Assembly (NCBI GenBank): GCA_018340375.1
Contig: JAFFJZ010000003.1
Coordinates: 52,421,006 to 52,485,005, forward strand
From: Gonatopus flavifemur
Taxonomy: Eukaryota; Arthropoda; Insecta; Hymenoptera; Dryinidae
Direction: 5' to 3'
DNA length: 64,000 nt
Shown here: piece after piece, positions 21,131-32,895 of the stretch
Numbering within the stretch: the stretch's first letter is position 1
How the letters are laid out: every line of letters starts with the position of its first letter
Notes under the pieces: generated by a model
What the model saw: only the letters and a program-made list of their open reading frames with translations
Database searches by the model: none
Told to the model about the DNA's origin: nothing
Made by a program: the position numbers and the translations under genes

Positions 21131-24100
21131 TCACTTCCATGAATTAGCTTTATGTTTTGGTAGAAATTTGAACCCTTCAGGCACTTTTCCCAGCAACATT
21201 TCCCTGCAATTCAAAAATACATGAATACATGAGTTATCAATTAAAATTGAATATCGTTACAGTAAAAGTTATTATCTTTCAAAATCATATATTACGATAA
21301 TGTGATCCAGTCTTCACAATTCGAACTGCCCATAATAGTCTCTAAATCATTTCTTCCTCTATAATATGGAGGCCTTTCATTGATTCTCTGAGATGGTCTT
21401 TCTAAAATACCAACTGGAACATATCTGAAAGGATAATCTCATTGAAAAAAACTCTGCCAATTGGCACACGGCTTCCTCGTTCTTAATCAATCAATTATGA
21501 TGGGACTTTTGAATTTATAATACATTTTATTAGAAAAAACTATACATATATAAATTTTTTATAATTCTTCGTCCTCTCTCTTCTGTAGAGTATTAAAAAA
21601 TAGTCCTTGAAAATTTCAGACTGTTTCATGAGTTCAGTTCGGAGAAATCTTACAGAAAAAATCTTTACCCGGATGGTACGCTGGTATGCCGTTAAGAACA
21701 CTATCGGGTCACAATTACCAGATGGTAAAAATTTAATCGCAATCGTATAACAGAAAACGGAAATATGCCCGATTGCAAAATAAAAACATAGGGAAGGCAT
21801 GCTTTTGAAATATTGTCAAACAATAAGGATCGCAAAAAAAATTCCTCGTCCCGTCCAAGTGATACGCAAACGTATTTTCACCCAAAAACTCTGCCCAATA
21901 ATTAAAATGTATATATATAAAATACGTTTGCATGCAAACAAACTTCCACATTTTCCAACCGATTGAGATGAAACTCATACGGAACCACTATGAGATTATA
22001 ACTAAACCGTGGTATAAATTTCATTGCAATCGGATAACACGAAGCGAGAACATGCCTGGTCGCAAAATCACAATTTTTTATATCATGTTTTCTCCCTATC
22101 TCCCACTTCCCTGTAAGGATCGAGTTGAAACTTATACGAAAGCACTATCGACACTGCATAAAATTGTAGTAAAAATTTCGTAACAATCGAATGATAGAAA
22201 CGAAGGAAAGATATCCCCATGGTACTGGCATTTTCGAGATTGTAAAATTTTGTTTCGAAGCTTAGTGCTTACCATTTTCTCCCTACAATTCCGATTTTCT
22301 CGGAATTTAAAACGTACAAATAACACCTCATGAAATGAATATGCTCCAAGTTCCAAGGCATTCGGATGACAACATATGGAAGGCATGCTTTCACAGATCA
22401 TAACAATTTTTCAGAAATACAGACCCCCAAAAAAAAATTTCCACAATTTTCAACCGATTGGGATGAAACTTACATGGGACCACTGTCAGATCATGACTAC
22501 AAGTGGTTCAAGTTTGATCGGGTTCGGATAATAGGAAGCAGAGATACACGCGTTCGCAAAATCACGATTTTTCGAAAAATTTCTCCTCACCCCTCCCGTT
22601 CTTCTGTAACGATGAGGTTCAAACTTATATGGAACCACTATCTCAACACTGCACATGGCTCTGGTGGACATTTTATCACAATCGAATAATACGAACAAAA
22701 GATATACACGTTCGCAAATTTGTTACATACACACAGACAAACAGACAGACAAAAAGGAACCTGATTTCCTTTTTTTCACTCCCCCCAATTCCAATGTGCC
22801 TGAATTCATATCGTATAACTAACATCTCGTAAATCGAATATACTCAGAGTTCTAAGACATTCGGATAATATGGACATGGGGAAGACATGCTTAAAAAAAA
22901 TACAGATTCCAAAGCAAAGTTTTTCACAGTTTTCGATCGATTTGGATAAAACTTATATGGGACCATTATCGGGTCATGACTAAAACGTGGTTAAAGTTTG
23001 ATCGGATTCGGATAATAGGAAGCAAAGATACACGCGTACGCAAAATGTTCATTTTTCGTCAGAGTTCTTCTCATCCACCCTGAGTTCTTCTGAATGAAGC
23101 AGGTTGAAACTTATATGGGACCACTATCGCCCTAGTCCACAACTGTGATAAAAATTTCGAAACGATCGGATAAGCAGAACGGGAGATATGCGTGTACGAA
23201 ACTTAGGGGGGCTACAGCCACACAGACAGACAGACAGACACGGTAACAACATTGTTCCCCGAATTCTGAGGAACATTTTGGTCTAGGAGATTTTGAATTT
23301 TGAGACAAAAAAATTTTCGGCTCCTCGCAACGATCACAAAGCTTCCCTCTAAACGAGGAAGCAAAAATATTCTGTCATATCGAAAGAAAATCTACCTATC
23401 TATCTATTTACCTATGTAAAAATGAAATCCATTCAAGCATGAATCTTCTCGTTGTTTCGATCCCTCTGGTGTCGGAACCCCAATGTTCAAGACCATAATT
23501 CGCGTATTTTTTCAACATATCGAATCTCTCTGTGCTCGATATATCCAACAATTTCTGTTCTTTGATTTCTTTGAAAATCCAAGGTTTAATCAAAGCACCG
23601 CGACCTACGGCGATACCATCGACGCTTGAATATTTTCCTTTCGCTCTTTGATAATCGTCATACGATAAAATATCTCCATTTCCGAAAACTGGGAGCGGTT
23701 TTGCCGCTTGCGCACATTTTTCTATGTATTCCCAATCAGCTAGTTTGGTATATCTCTGTTCTCGTGATCTTCCATGTATCTGAAAAAAATGGTTGTAGAT
23801 ATTGAATTGTGCTTTTAAACTTTTCGAATTAAATTTTTAATTAATACAAGAGCTCCACTAACTTACTCACAGTAATCATAGAAGCCCCCCAATCTCGAAA
23901 CTTTGGCATCAAAGTGTGAGCTATCGGCTTGTCTATATAAACTCCCGTCCTTGTTTTAACGGATAATGGTATATCTAAAACTCGACTAACAGACTTTACA
24001 ACAGTTTCTAATACGTTCAATCGATTGAGCATACCACTTCCACCACCTTGTCTATAAATCAAATCTATTGGACAACCCAGATTCAAATCAATAAAATCAA

Positions 24101-25846
24101 CATCGATTTCCTCGCTCAGCAATTGAGCACATCTAGTCAAAACTCCAGGATTATTACCGCAGAGTTGTACACCGAATATATCTTCAGTTTCGTGCCTTTT
24201 AACCAACGCCCATTCCTCGTGCGCTCCTTTCAATATTTTAGGCGCGAGCGCCATTTCTCCGCAAGTAATATCAGCTCCGTATTCTTTACAAATTCTTCTA
24301 AATGGTAAATTACCTACAGTGGTGAGAGGACTGAGAAGTATTTTATCCTTCCAATCAATTTTTCTCTTCTCCGAATCCCTTAGCTTGATTAAATCATGAT
24401 CTACCACCATTCCTAATTTTAAATCTGCATCAGCCCTCCGAGTGTGTTTGCTATCCTCAGTCTCACTATTTTCTTTGTCTTTGAGGTCTGCTTTGTCATC
24501 TTGCTCATCATCCACGTTTTCATCGAATTTTAAATCTTTCTCTTGCACATCAGAAGTTTTATTCTGATTGTTACCTTTTTTTCGAGAGGCATCATTATCT
24601 TTCACTATCCTTTCAGCTCTGGCAAAGTTATATTTGCGTTTCCTAAGCTTGTACTGCAAATCTTTTGATAAATGATTTTTGGTAGATAAATTAATCTTAC
24701 CAGAAGCTTTGAATTTGTTTTCATCTACGACATTGAGACCGGTGGCGGTTAAGTGTTTAGATCCCATTCGGCAAGCTATACCCCTAGAACATCTTCCTAT
24801 AAGATTAAACATATAACATTCTGATCCTATGTCATTGGGTTTGATCTTTAGATATTCAACACGATCATGTAGAAATGAACATTTTTTGTTATCACATGTC
24901 TTTTCAGGTTCCCCTACTGCTTGATCTGCTATCCAAGGACATATATTTGTCTCGCGAGATGTTTTGAATGGAGGTGGTCTAGCCTTATTCTGACCTCTAT
25001 TCTTCTCCTTCTTGTTGTCATCTGATTTTGATTTCTTTGTTGGAGGTTCGGTTTGCTCTATAGCATCTTCTGTCTTTTCCTGCGTAGTTGCAAATGAATT
25101 TATTTCGTTCGTGGATCGTACTTGATCTTCGATGACGAATCTAGAAATAGATGAACCACGTCAACAATTATTCATGTTTTTTGTTTTATACACAGAGAAA
25201 ATTTGTTCTAAATGAAGATTGTTTGTTAGCTTCGTCTAGAAGTGCGGGACCCGTGTCTCGAAATTTTGTTTTTGGAGACCTGGGTCTAGTGTCTACAGCT
25301 CAGCCTCATAAAAATTATCTAGACATGGGACCCGGGTCTCCAAAAAAAAATTTCGAGTCACAGGTCCCGTGCCTCTAGACAAAGCCTTATTCGTTATAAT
25401 GCTCAGACAAAATGTAAACAAAAAAGGTTCATAAACTTCATTCTATTGATTCAAGGATTTTTAAAAATATAAATTATATGATAATTCACACATGATTAAG
25501 GTAGTTACACTTGCAGTTGTTGAATGAAGATGTTAGAAAATATTAAAAGTTTTCCAATTTTGAGATAGTATTTTCCTAAGGTACATGATAATATTAATTT
25601 ATAAAATTTATTGATTCTCAATTTAGCATTAGTTTAATCAGATTTAATAATATTTAAAAGCCGGTAGTGATTGTCCGATTTTGTGGTTATAGTAGATTAA
25701 AAATGGGAACGATTCAAGTGTCAACTCGAGTCATTTGAAAAAAATCAAAGTACTTACTCTCGTTTTATTAAACAAATTCCTTTTTGTTTATCTTCAGAAT
25801 AATCGAAGGAACAATCCTCTCCACATTTTTCATTAATGTCCGCCAT
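21131..25846 (-). CDS. DUS3L: tRNA-dihydrouridine(47) synthase, DUS3L-like
   Basis: Spliced from five exons on the minus strand: 25846-25758, 25140-23871, 23779-23412, 21424-21296 and 21203-21131. All introns have GT-AG borders and phases agree, giving 642 codons, close to animal DUS3L length. The start ATG at 25846 opens MADINEKCGEDC. Residues 97-121 (C97, C112, C117, H121) and 138-159 (C138, C147, C153, H159) form two CCCH zinc fingers; a charged Lys/Asp/Glu-rich linker follows; the FMN barrel begins near residue 293 (KILLSPLTTVGNLPFRR). It has LNLGCPID with the catalytic Cys386 and HGRSREQRYT at the third exon. The family reduces U47 in the tRNA variable loop to dihydrouridine using NAD(P)H. 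The frame is intact, so I expect a working gene. Confidence 0.95.
21425..23411 (-). repeat. DUS3L intron 3 filled with degenerate repeats
   Basis: A 1987-bp intron. Several diverged copies of a motif like GATTGGGATGAAACTTATAT, followed by GGATAATAGGAAGCAAAGAT and CACGCG, occur near 21965, 22120, 22455, 22615, 22940 and 23100. They end in short CAGA runs (22731-22755, 23220-23242). This looks like a decayed dispersed repeat in tandem, without coding capacity. Origin uncertain; CAGA-type ends are known from some LINE 3' tails. Confidence 0.6.
25228..25387. mobile_element. MITE in DUS3L intron 1, related to the MULE TIR
   Basis: Right end, in reverse complement, reads AGGCTTTGTCTAGAGGCACG; left end AGCTTCGTCTAGAAGTGCGG; both followed by GGACC.GTG.CTCGAAATTTT. 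The right end matches the MULE end AGGCTCTGTCTAGAGACACG at 43511 in 17 of 20 positions, so this is probably a non-autonomous relative. No target duplication is evident. It lies within intron 1 (25141-25757); the rest of that intron shows nothing. Confidence 0.65.
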
Positions 25847-26080
25847 TTCAAAAATGTGGTAAACAGAGCACTTCCATTGATAACGGTTAGGAACAACTAA
25901 TTTCCACCAGGTTGATGAGGCATCTACAAACACCGTGGTTTTTGTAAGAGCATTCTTGAAAGTGATGAACAGGATTTGAAAAACTCAACAATTGATGAAA
26001 AGAAAGTCAAGAAATAAGAAATTTGGAAATCTGTCGTCGATTGTTTTGATAGACACCATGCACCATGCAGCGATGCAGCC
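25847..26080. other. DUS3L upstream region
   Basis: Non-coding sequence between the DUS3L start and the foldback element at 26081; it must hold the promoter if that is local, but I see no TATA box or other clear element. Confidence 0.4.
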
Positions 26081-26221
26081 CAGGGTACCCAAGGTATATT
26101 GGTGAAGACAAAACCAGGGTACCCAAGGTATAATGGGAAAGCAAGATCACGAGTTCCAGCGCCGCCAGGGAGTTGTCTCGGAACTATGAGTAATATATAT
26201 ATGTATATTTATACATATATA

Positions 26222-26300
26222 TACCAAGTATATCACGTGACCATAATTCCTATATACCACGTGACCATATGTCCTGTATACCACGTGACCATATTAGTTA
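26222..26300. repeat. CACGTGA short tandem repeat in foldback arm
   Basis: Three spaced copies of TATAYCACGTGACCATA, each with the palindromic hexamer CACGTG or its variant; two inverted copies lie in the other arm at 29925-29960. Confidence 0.75.
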
Positions 26301-26639
26301 TTTAAAAATTAGCAAAAATGATTTGATACATTCCGATATGCATTCGTACCATGGGGATAAATATAAATAAAAAATATAACTTTCATTCATATTGGAAAAA
26401 TCATGGACTTATTCAAATGATGAATCTGATAGGGATGAATATTTGAAAACACATGAATGAAATATGTATGTACATTCATATACAAACGTTTTTTTTCTCC
26501 AATATGCAAGTAATTAAAAATTACCTCTGAGAAAATTGAGTTGAAAAACATCAATAACACATGAAATCGACAAAATTATTTTCATGCAAAAAAATTATTT
26601 TCGTCTCCCAGGCTATGCGGGATCTTGATGGTCGTTTAG

Positions 26640-26800
26640 GGACCAACCACCATCATCGGGAACGCGCATCAATTGTCTTATGAACTTTCAATGATAAAAT
26701 TTTTGTAAGTGCAGAAGAGATTTGAACTTGGATCCTACCTATCACCTATCGTAACAACCTAATCACCTAACGACCTAACCTACACCGACGTGTTTTCCGT
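26640..26800 (-). mobile_element. Possible tRNA-like SINE module (minus strand)
   Basis: Minus strand has TTAGGTGATTAGG (A-box-like) and later AAGTTCAAATCTC (B-box-like), in the extra segment of the left foldback arm. Similar in style to 36671-36745. Weak evidence only. Confidence 0.35.
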
Positions 26801-29800
26801 TGAGACAAAAATGTTGTACATATAGTCGAATGTCGGCAGTGGGGAGAAAAGCTCCATTTAATATGACGCAGGACTGAATCAAAAAATTGATGGAGCCCTG
26901 AGGAATTTGAAATTCGAGGGGCCCTTCCAGAATTAATGAATTTTGTCTTGTTTTTCTTGAAATCAAATTATCCACAAGAACAAAGTGAAATATGATTCAC
27001 ATATCGTGTATCCGAATGCGAACTGAGCATATATGAACATATTCATGAAGTTTGAATCATTTTTTTCATGAGAGAAAACTGAAACATGTATTTTCATATT
27101 TTTTAAGAGGATACTTGATTGGTATATTCAATTCAATGGAGTGCATGAGATTTTCCCATGTTCAATTGAAAATTCGTTCCAATGAACGATTTACACTTTA
27201 TCGATATACATAAAAAGTGAAATTTGGAACAAAGTACTTCTAGCGTACAGTTTATTCCTTATTTGATGTGATTTCGAATCGAATGGCCTATTATGACAAG
27301 ATTTTGAAGTAATTTTTGACAATAAATCTTTGTGAAGTATCTATCGTACCAATAGTTCACGATAATCAGAGTAGAGGAAACTCACTGCGCTCCCAATATA
27401 TCAGTCAATTTCTCTATCGAATAAAGTTTTGTGGATGTCTACTACTTATTCGCAGGGAATTTATTCCACAAAGTGTCTAGTTATTCTTAAAATAACATCT
27501 CTCTATTTCACTTGCTAACCACTTGAAAAATCATTGCATGTGTACAAAAGTTATGATGATGGTACATTCTTTCATGAAATGCAACTTTGTATCTTCGTCA
27601 CTCTATGAAAGAAGGATAAAGTTGTGGAACATTGTTTTCTTGATATACTAATACTCTCAAATACTTCCCCAGAAAAAATTCAACTACTATCCCTGCTGAG
27701 TGATTACCTAATCTATGGACACTGATCAAGTATTCGTTGGCAAATTATTTCAAAATACAATCCTCGATGAATGTAATAGATTACCCTAGTTAAAGTCTCT
27801 TAGCAATTCATGAGAAAATGTTCTTGATAAGCTTGTGAATATATATTCATACGTATTCATGATGCATCATCAGCACAGATTCATAGGACTTTGTGGTTTA
27901 CTTATGCATGTCCTGTTCCAAAATCCATAATGGCTCATAGTAAGAACATTTTTTTATGACTTGCTATGCGACTTCAACCAGGGAAGGTAATTACTCAGCA
28001 GAGACAGTCATTGAATTTTGTCTGGAAAAGTATTTGAGAATATTAGTATATCAAGAAAACAATGTTCCACAACTTTATTCTTCTTTCATAGAGTGACGAA
28101 GATACAAAGTTGCGTTTTATGAAAGAAAGTACTATCATCATAACTGTTGTACCCATGCAATGATTTTTCGGGTAATCAGCAAGTGAAATAAATTGATGTT
28201 ATTTTTTCAATGACAAATCTGTATCAACTAAAATAACCAGGCATATTGTTGGAATAAATTTCCTGCAAATCAGTAGTAGGTATCCACAAAACTTTAGTCG
28301 ATGGAGAAATTGACTGATATATTGGGACCGCAGTGAGTTTTCTCTAATAATAATTCGTTCAAGTCTAATTATTTATCATCACATGTGTAGTTCAATGCAG
28401 TTCCTTTGGAGTAATTTTTGACAGTAAATGTCTGGTAAGTATCCATTGTGCCAATAGTTCATGGTAATCAGAGTAGAGAAAACTCATTGCGGTCCCAATA
28501 TATCAATCAATTTCTTCATCGACTAAAGTTTTGTGGATACCTACTATTTATCCGCAGGAAATTTATTTCAACGAAGGCCCTGGTTATTTCAGTTGATACA
28601 AATTTTTTATTGTAGAAATAACATATCTTTGTTACTGTATGAAAGAAGAATAAAGTTGTGGAACATTGTTTTCTTGATATACTAATATTCTCAAATACTT
28701 TTCCAGACAAAATTCAATTACTGTCTCTGCTGAGTAATTACCTTCCCTGGTTGAAGTCGCATAGCAAGTCATAAAAAAATGTTCTCACTATGAGGCATTA
28801 TGGATTTTGGAACAGGACATGCATAAGTAAACCACAAAGTCCTATGAATCTGTGCTGATGATGCATCATGAATACGTATGAATATATATTCACAAGCTTA
28901 TCAAGAACATTTTCTCATGAATTGCTAAGAGACTTTAACTAGGGTAATCTATTACATTCATCGAGGGTTGTATTTTGAAATAATTTGCCAACGAATACTT
29001 GATCAGTGTCCATAGATTAGGTAATCACTCAGCAGGGATAGTAGTTGAATTTTTTCTGGGGAAGTATTTGAGAGTATTAGTATATCAAGAAAACAATGTT
29101 CCACAACTTTATCCTTCTTTCATAGAGTGACGAAGATACAAAGTTGCATTCTATGAAACAATGTACCATTATCATAACTTTTGTACACTTGCAATGATTT
29201 TTCAAGTGATTAGCAAGTGAAATAGAGAGATGTTATTTTTAAAATAACTAGGCACTTTATGGAATAAATTCCTTGCGAATAAGTAGTAGACATCCACAAA
29301 ACTTTATTCGATAGAGAAATTGACTGATATATTGGGAGCGCATTGAGTTTTCTCTACTCTGATTATCGTGAACTACTGGTACGATAGATACTTCACGAAG
29401 ATTCATTGTCAAAAATTACTTCAAAAATTTGTCATAATAGGCCATTCGATTCGAAATCACATCAAATAAGGAATCAACTGTACTCTAGAAGTACTTTGTT
29501 CCAAATTTCACTTTTCATGTATATCGATAAAGTGTAAACCGTTCATTGGAACAAATTTTCAATTGAACATGGGAAAATCTCATGCACTCTATTGAATTGA
29601 ATATACCTATCAAATATCCTCTTGAAAAATATGAAAATACATGTTTCAGTTTTTTCTCATGAAAAAAATGATTCAAACTTCATGAATACTTTCATATATG
29701 CTCATTTCGCATTCGGATACGCGATATTTAAACCGTATTCTACTTTGTTCTTGGGGTTAATTTGATTTTAAGAAGAACAATTCATCATTTGAACCAATTA

Positions 29801-30125
29801 ATGATTTTTTCAATGTGAATGAAAATTACATTTTTCATTCATACTTATCCTCATGATACGAATTCGTATCGGAATGTATCAAACCATTTCTGCAAATTTT
29901 CAAATATCTAAAATGGTCACGTGGTATAGAAGAAATATGGTCACGTGATATACTTCATATATATATGTATAAATATCCATATATATATTACCCATAGTTC
30001 CGAGACAACTCCCTGGCGGCGCTGGAACTCGTGTTTTGTCTTCACCATTATACCTTGGGCACCCTGAGAATCTCTAAAAACAAATTTCTAGTTACACTAC
30101 TGGCTTCAACCAGAGTACGCAAGCC

Positions 30126-30373
30126 ACCATCAGAGATTTTTTTTACTCATTTATTACCACTCAACAAGATACAGATATAGAGGGGTAATGCCAATTGGCT
30201 ACACGGCCAGTATGGCGTACAATAACTACTGCGCAGGTCAATATAATACACCATCAGAGATTTTTTTTACTCATTTATTACCACTCAACAAGATACAGAT
30301 ATAGAGGGGTAATGCCAATTGGCTACACGGCCAGTATGGCGTACAATAACTACTGCGCAGGTCAACATAATAA
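30126..30373. repeat. Two tandem copies of a 124-bp unit
   Basis: The unit starts ACCATCAGAGATTTTTTTTA at 30126 and again at 30250, nearly identical over 124 bp. A third partial start (ACCATCAGAGAT) is at 30531, after the hairpin element at 30389-30524. Confidence 0.9.
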
Positions 30374-30388
30374 TAAAAACTCTTCCAC

Positions 30389-30524
30389 ATGTAAAGATGT
30401 AATTTCATGGGGCGTCGAGCATCAAGCGTCAACATTAGAAGGAAAGAGAAGAACTGTGTGACCTCTCTTTCTTTCTAATGTTGACGCTTGATGCTCGACG
30501 CCCCATGAAATTACATCTTTACAT
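30389..30524. mobile_element. Hairpin MITE, 136 bp
   Basis: Arms ATGTAAAGATGTAATTTCAT...GCGTCAACATTAGAA and complement around a ~25-bp loop. Its arm word GACGCTTGATGCTCGACGC has a looser match at 4835-4858. Duplication not read. Confidence 0.8.
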
Positions 30525-30802
30525 ACATCACCATCAGAGATGAGTTGAAGCCATTGAACTGTATAATATACTGGAATGAGCACTATTCAAAAATTTTTCG
30601 TCAAAGAGAGACAGTCGAGTACACTGTGCGAGAAAAAGAAGCAGATACTTTAAGACTCATCATCCCTTTTCAAGATGCATGTATTGAAAAGAAATAACAC
30701 TATTTCATCTTGCATTTCACACTGACGAAAGACCTCTTCTTCCATCCTATAGGAAATTTCGCCAGTGCTCTTTCCAGTATGTCATATAGTTCAATGGTTG
30801 AA

Positions 30803-31207
30803 GCAGAGATGAATTGAAGAGATTGCTAACGAGATATGAAAACGATAGTCCAGTTTCTGATTGGCAGTATCACGTTTTCCGTTCATCTCTTCATGCTGGT
30901 TGGCTTAGAAGAAAAATTCAACCAATCATATATCCTTCTTCAAAAGAAAAAAACGTGATACGGACCTTGATTTTAACATTGCGTGAACAATCTCTGCTAT
31001 TCATCTCTGGTTGAAGAGATTGTTAACGAGATATGAAAACGATAGTCCAGTTTCTGATTGGCAGTATCACGTTTTCCGTTTATCTCTTCATGCTGGTTGG
31101 CTTAGAAGAAAAATTCAACCAATCATATATTTTTCTTCAAAAGAAAAAAACGTGATGCGGACCATGATTTTAACATTGCGTTAGCAATCTCTGCTATTCA
31201 TCTCTGC
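30803..31207. mobile_element. Two tandem MITEs, AGATTGCTAACG family
   Basis: Two near-identical copies (30803-31010 and 31011-31207), each with AGATTGYTAACGAGATATGA at the left and CAATCTCTGCTATTCATCTC at the right. A diverged copy is at 16805. The pair share a central boundary, so this may be a tandem duplication and not two insertions. Confidence 0.8.
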
Positions 31208-31348
31208 CACCGTGTTAATCACCGAAGTTGTGTATTTCATCTTCCACAGTACCAGGCAGCGCTAGTGTGCCTGGGGAATTTTACCTACACAAATACGTTC
31301 TCGTATGTGAGCGGGGAATCCCATAGGCTGCTGCACACACATTCAGGG

Positions 31349-31533
31349 CAGTGATGCCAGATTCGAGACCGAGACCGCTCTTACCCTCTCCATTGACCGC
31401 TTCCCCTTTCTCCCACCAAGCGGATTAAATTGGGCGAGCGAGAAAGGAAGAGTAAGTATCACTCTCTCGCTCGCCCAATTTAATCCGCTAAGATCCGGTA
31501 AGAGCGGTCTCGGTCTCGAATCTGGCATCACTG
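31349..31533. mobile_element. hAT-type palindromic MITE (CAGTGATGCCAGATTCGAG ends)
   Basis: Ends CAGTGATGCCAGATTCGAGA and complement; 8-bp ATTCAGGG on both sides (31341-31348, 31534-31541). Nearly fully palindromic. Confidence 0.93.
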
Positions 31534-31599
31534 ATTCAGGGTACTGAATGTACGTGTGATAGATATATAAATATAGTTATACATAATCATTTTTCCCAT

Positions 31600-31885
31600 T
31601 TCAGATATTTAATTTCCTGGTGTTTAGAAATGTTAACTTCTTAACAAAATACAATTTCAATGACAAAAATCAATATTAATTAGAATGAATAAATTCACAA
31701 TCCAATTCAGTATAAAATGAATAAAATGACACAGATGCTTGTTTTTCATTTATAATCATTGTTTACAAACTTTCATCATGAATTCAAGCATCTCAACTGA
31801 TATTGATTTTTCTCAACTGAAAATCAAATTTCATTCATACCTTAACATTCCTATAAATCAAGTAATTAAATATCTGAAATGAAAA
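31600..31885. repeat. Imperfect palindrome
   Basis: CATTTCAGATATTTAATT at 31598 pairs with its complement near 31868-31882, and GAAATGTTAAC-like words pair inside. Probably another decayed MITE. Confidence 0.5.
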
Positions 31886-31889
31886 CAGT

Positions 31890-32415
31890 TATTATTGGGA
31901 TTCAAAAATAAATATATTATTAGTAAATTGGAGGTAGTTATGTGGAATTAAATCAAGTTAGCCAATGTTCAAAAGTATATTTATAACAAAAGGTGTGTAT
32001 TCAGTAAGTGAAAAATGTCAACATATATATCCACTTTATATACCAAAATTGTTTTCATAATCCATATTTTACAAATTATACTGTACAATTTTGCACTTCA
32101 AAGTATTTTATGTTTCTATTACGTGTTATAAATATACTTTTGAATATGCTTTATAAGAATTTGAGAATTATAAAAATTTATTTACTCCACTTAGGGAACA
32201 CACTGTAAATATTGTGTACACATATGAAGCATGTAAATATTATATAAATACTTAAAAACACCCGCGCTTGAATGTTATTATCTCATCGAGATTATTTCAT
32301 CAATGTTCACAAAAAATGTAGAAACAGAATGTTTGATACATTGCTCTGTACGAAATTTTCCAAAGAAAACTATGGAAAATTTCATTTGTATGTTTTTTCC
32401 ATGTTTACAGAACAT
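31890..32415. other. AT-rich, nothing recognised
   Basis: No gene; the frame at 32272-32643 is a by-product of the adjacent palindrome. Confidence 0.5.
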
Positions 32416-32780
32416 GTTAGGGCTACACTGCAAAAGATATTCAATGTACATTACCTATTCAAAGTTTGGAAAAATCAGTCTTTTGTGAAAGTACTGTGTT
32501 CAGCGTTAGGAAAATATACTTTTTATTGTGACAGCCCTACGCTCAATGTTATGATATCACAAAACTCTTGTAAACTGTTCACATCCAGTGTTGGAAACTT
32601 TATCACCTATGCTGGATATGAACAGATTACAAAAGTTTTGTAATATCATAACTTTGAGCGTAGGACTGTTACAATGAAAAGTATATCTCTTCTATGCTAA
32701 ACACAGTACTGTCACAGAAGACTGATTTTTCCAAACTTTGAATGGGTAATGTATATCAAATGTTTTGTACATTGTGTTTA
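32416..32780. repeat. Palindrome of the CTACGCTCAAAGTTATGATA family, copy 1
   Basis: Two arms of ~170 bp with words such as ATTCAAAGTTTGGAAAA and CCTACGCTCAATGTTATGAT. The same family makes the palindrome at 37174-38036 and the outer 320 bp of the giant palindrome (59630-59957). Confidence 0.8.
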
Positions 32781-32895
32781 ATTTCATTTTTCTGTAAAGA
32801 TTGATTCACTTGAAAAAAAAAGATGTGAAATCAATATGAGCTGCCAAGTACATTCGGTTATTCAAATGGTATGTAAACGATTTCTTGTATATTGT

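Larger units (their letters stand above)
26081..30066. mobile_element. 4-kb foldback element with multi-level palindrome
   Basis: Ends CAGGGTACCCAAGGTATA at 26081 and complement (CAGGGTGCCCAAGGTATA) ending at 30066. Arms pair along almost the whole length around about 28390: 27000-27400 with 29360-29720, 27400-27830 with 28920-29360, 27830-27990 with 28745-28920, 28005-28345 with 28440-28740. Some blocks also occur twice per arm. The left arm has a 33-bp repeat of its own end (26115-26147) and a ~520-bp extra segment (about 26430-26950). No coding capacity and no clear target duplication. Confidence 0.85.

Noticed and set aside
30126..30540. CRISPR-like or satellite array
   Set aside because: Only two copies of a 124-bp unit and a third partial start; simple tandem duplication in an animal genome.
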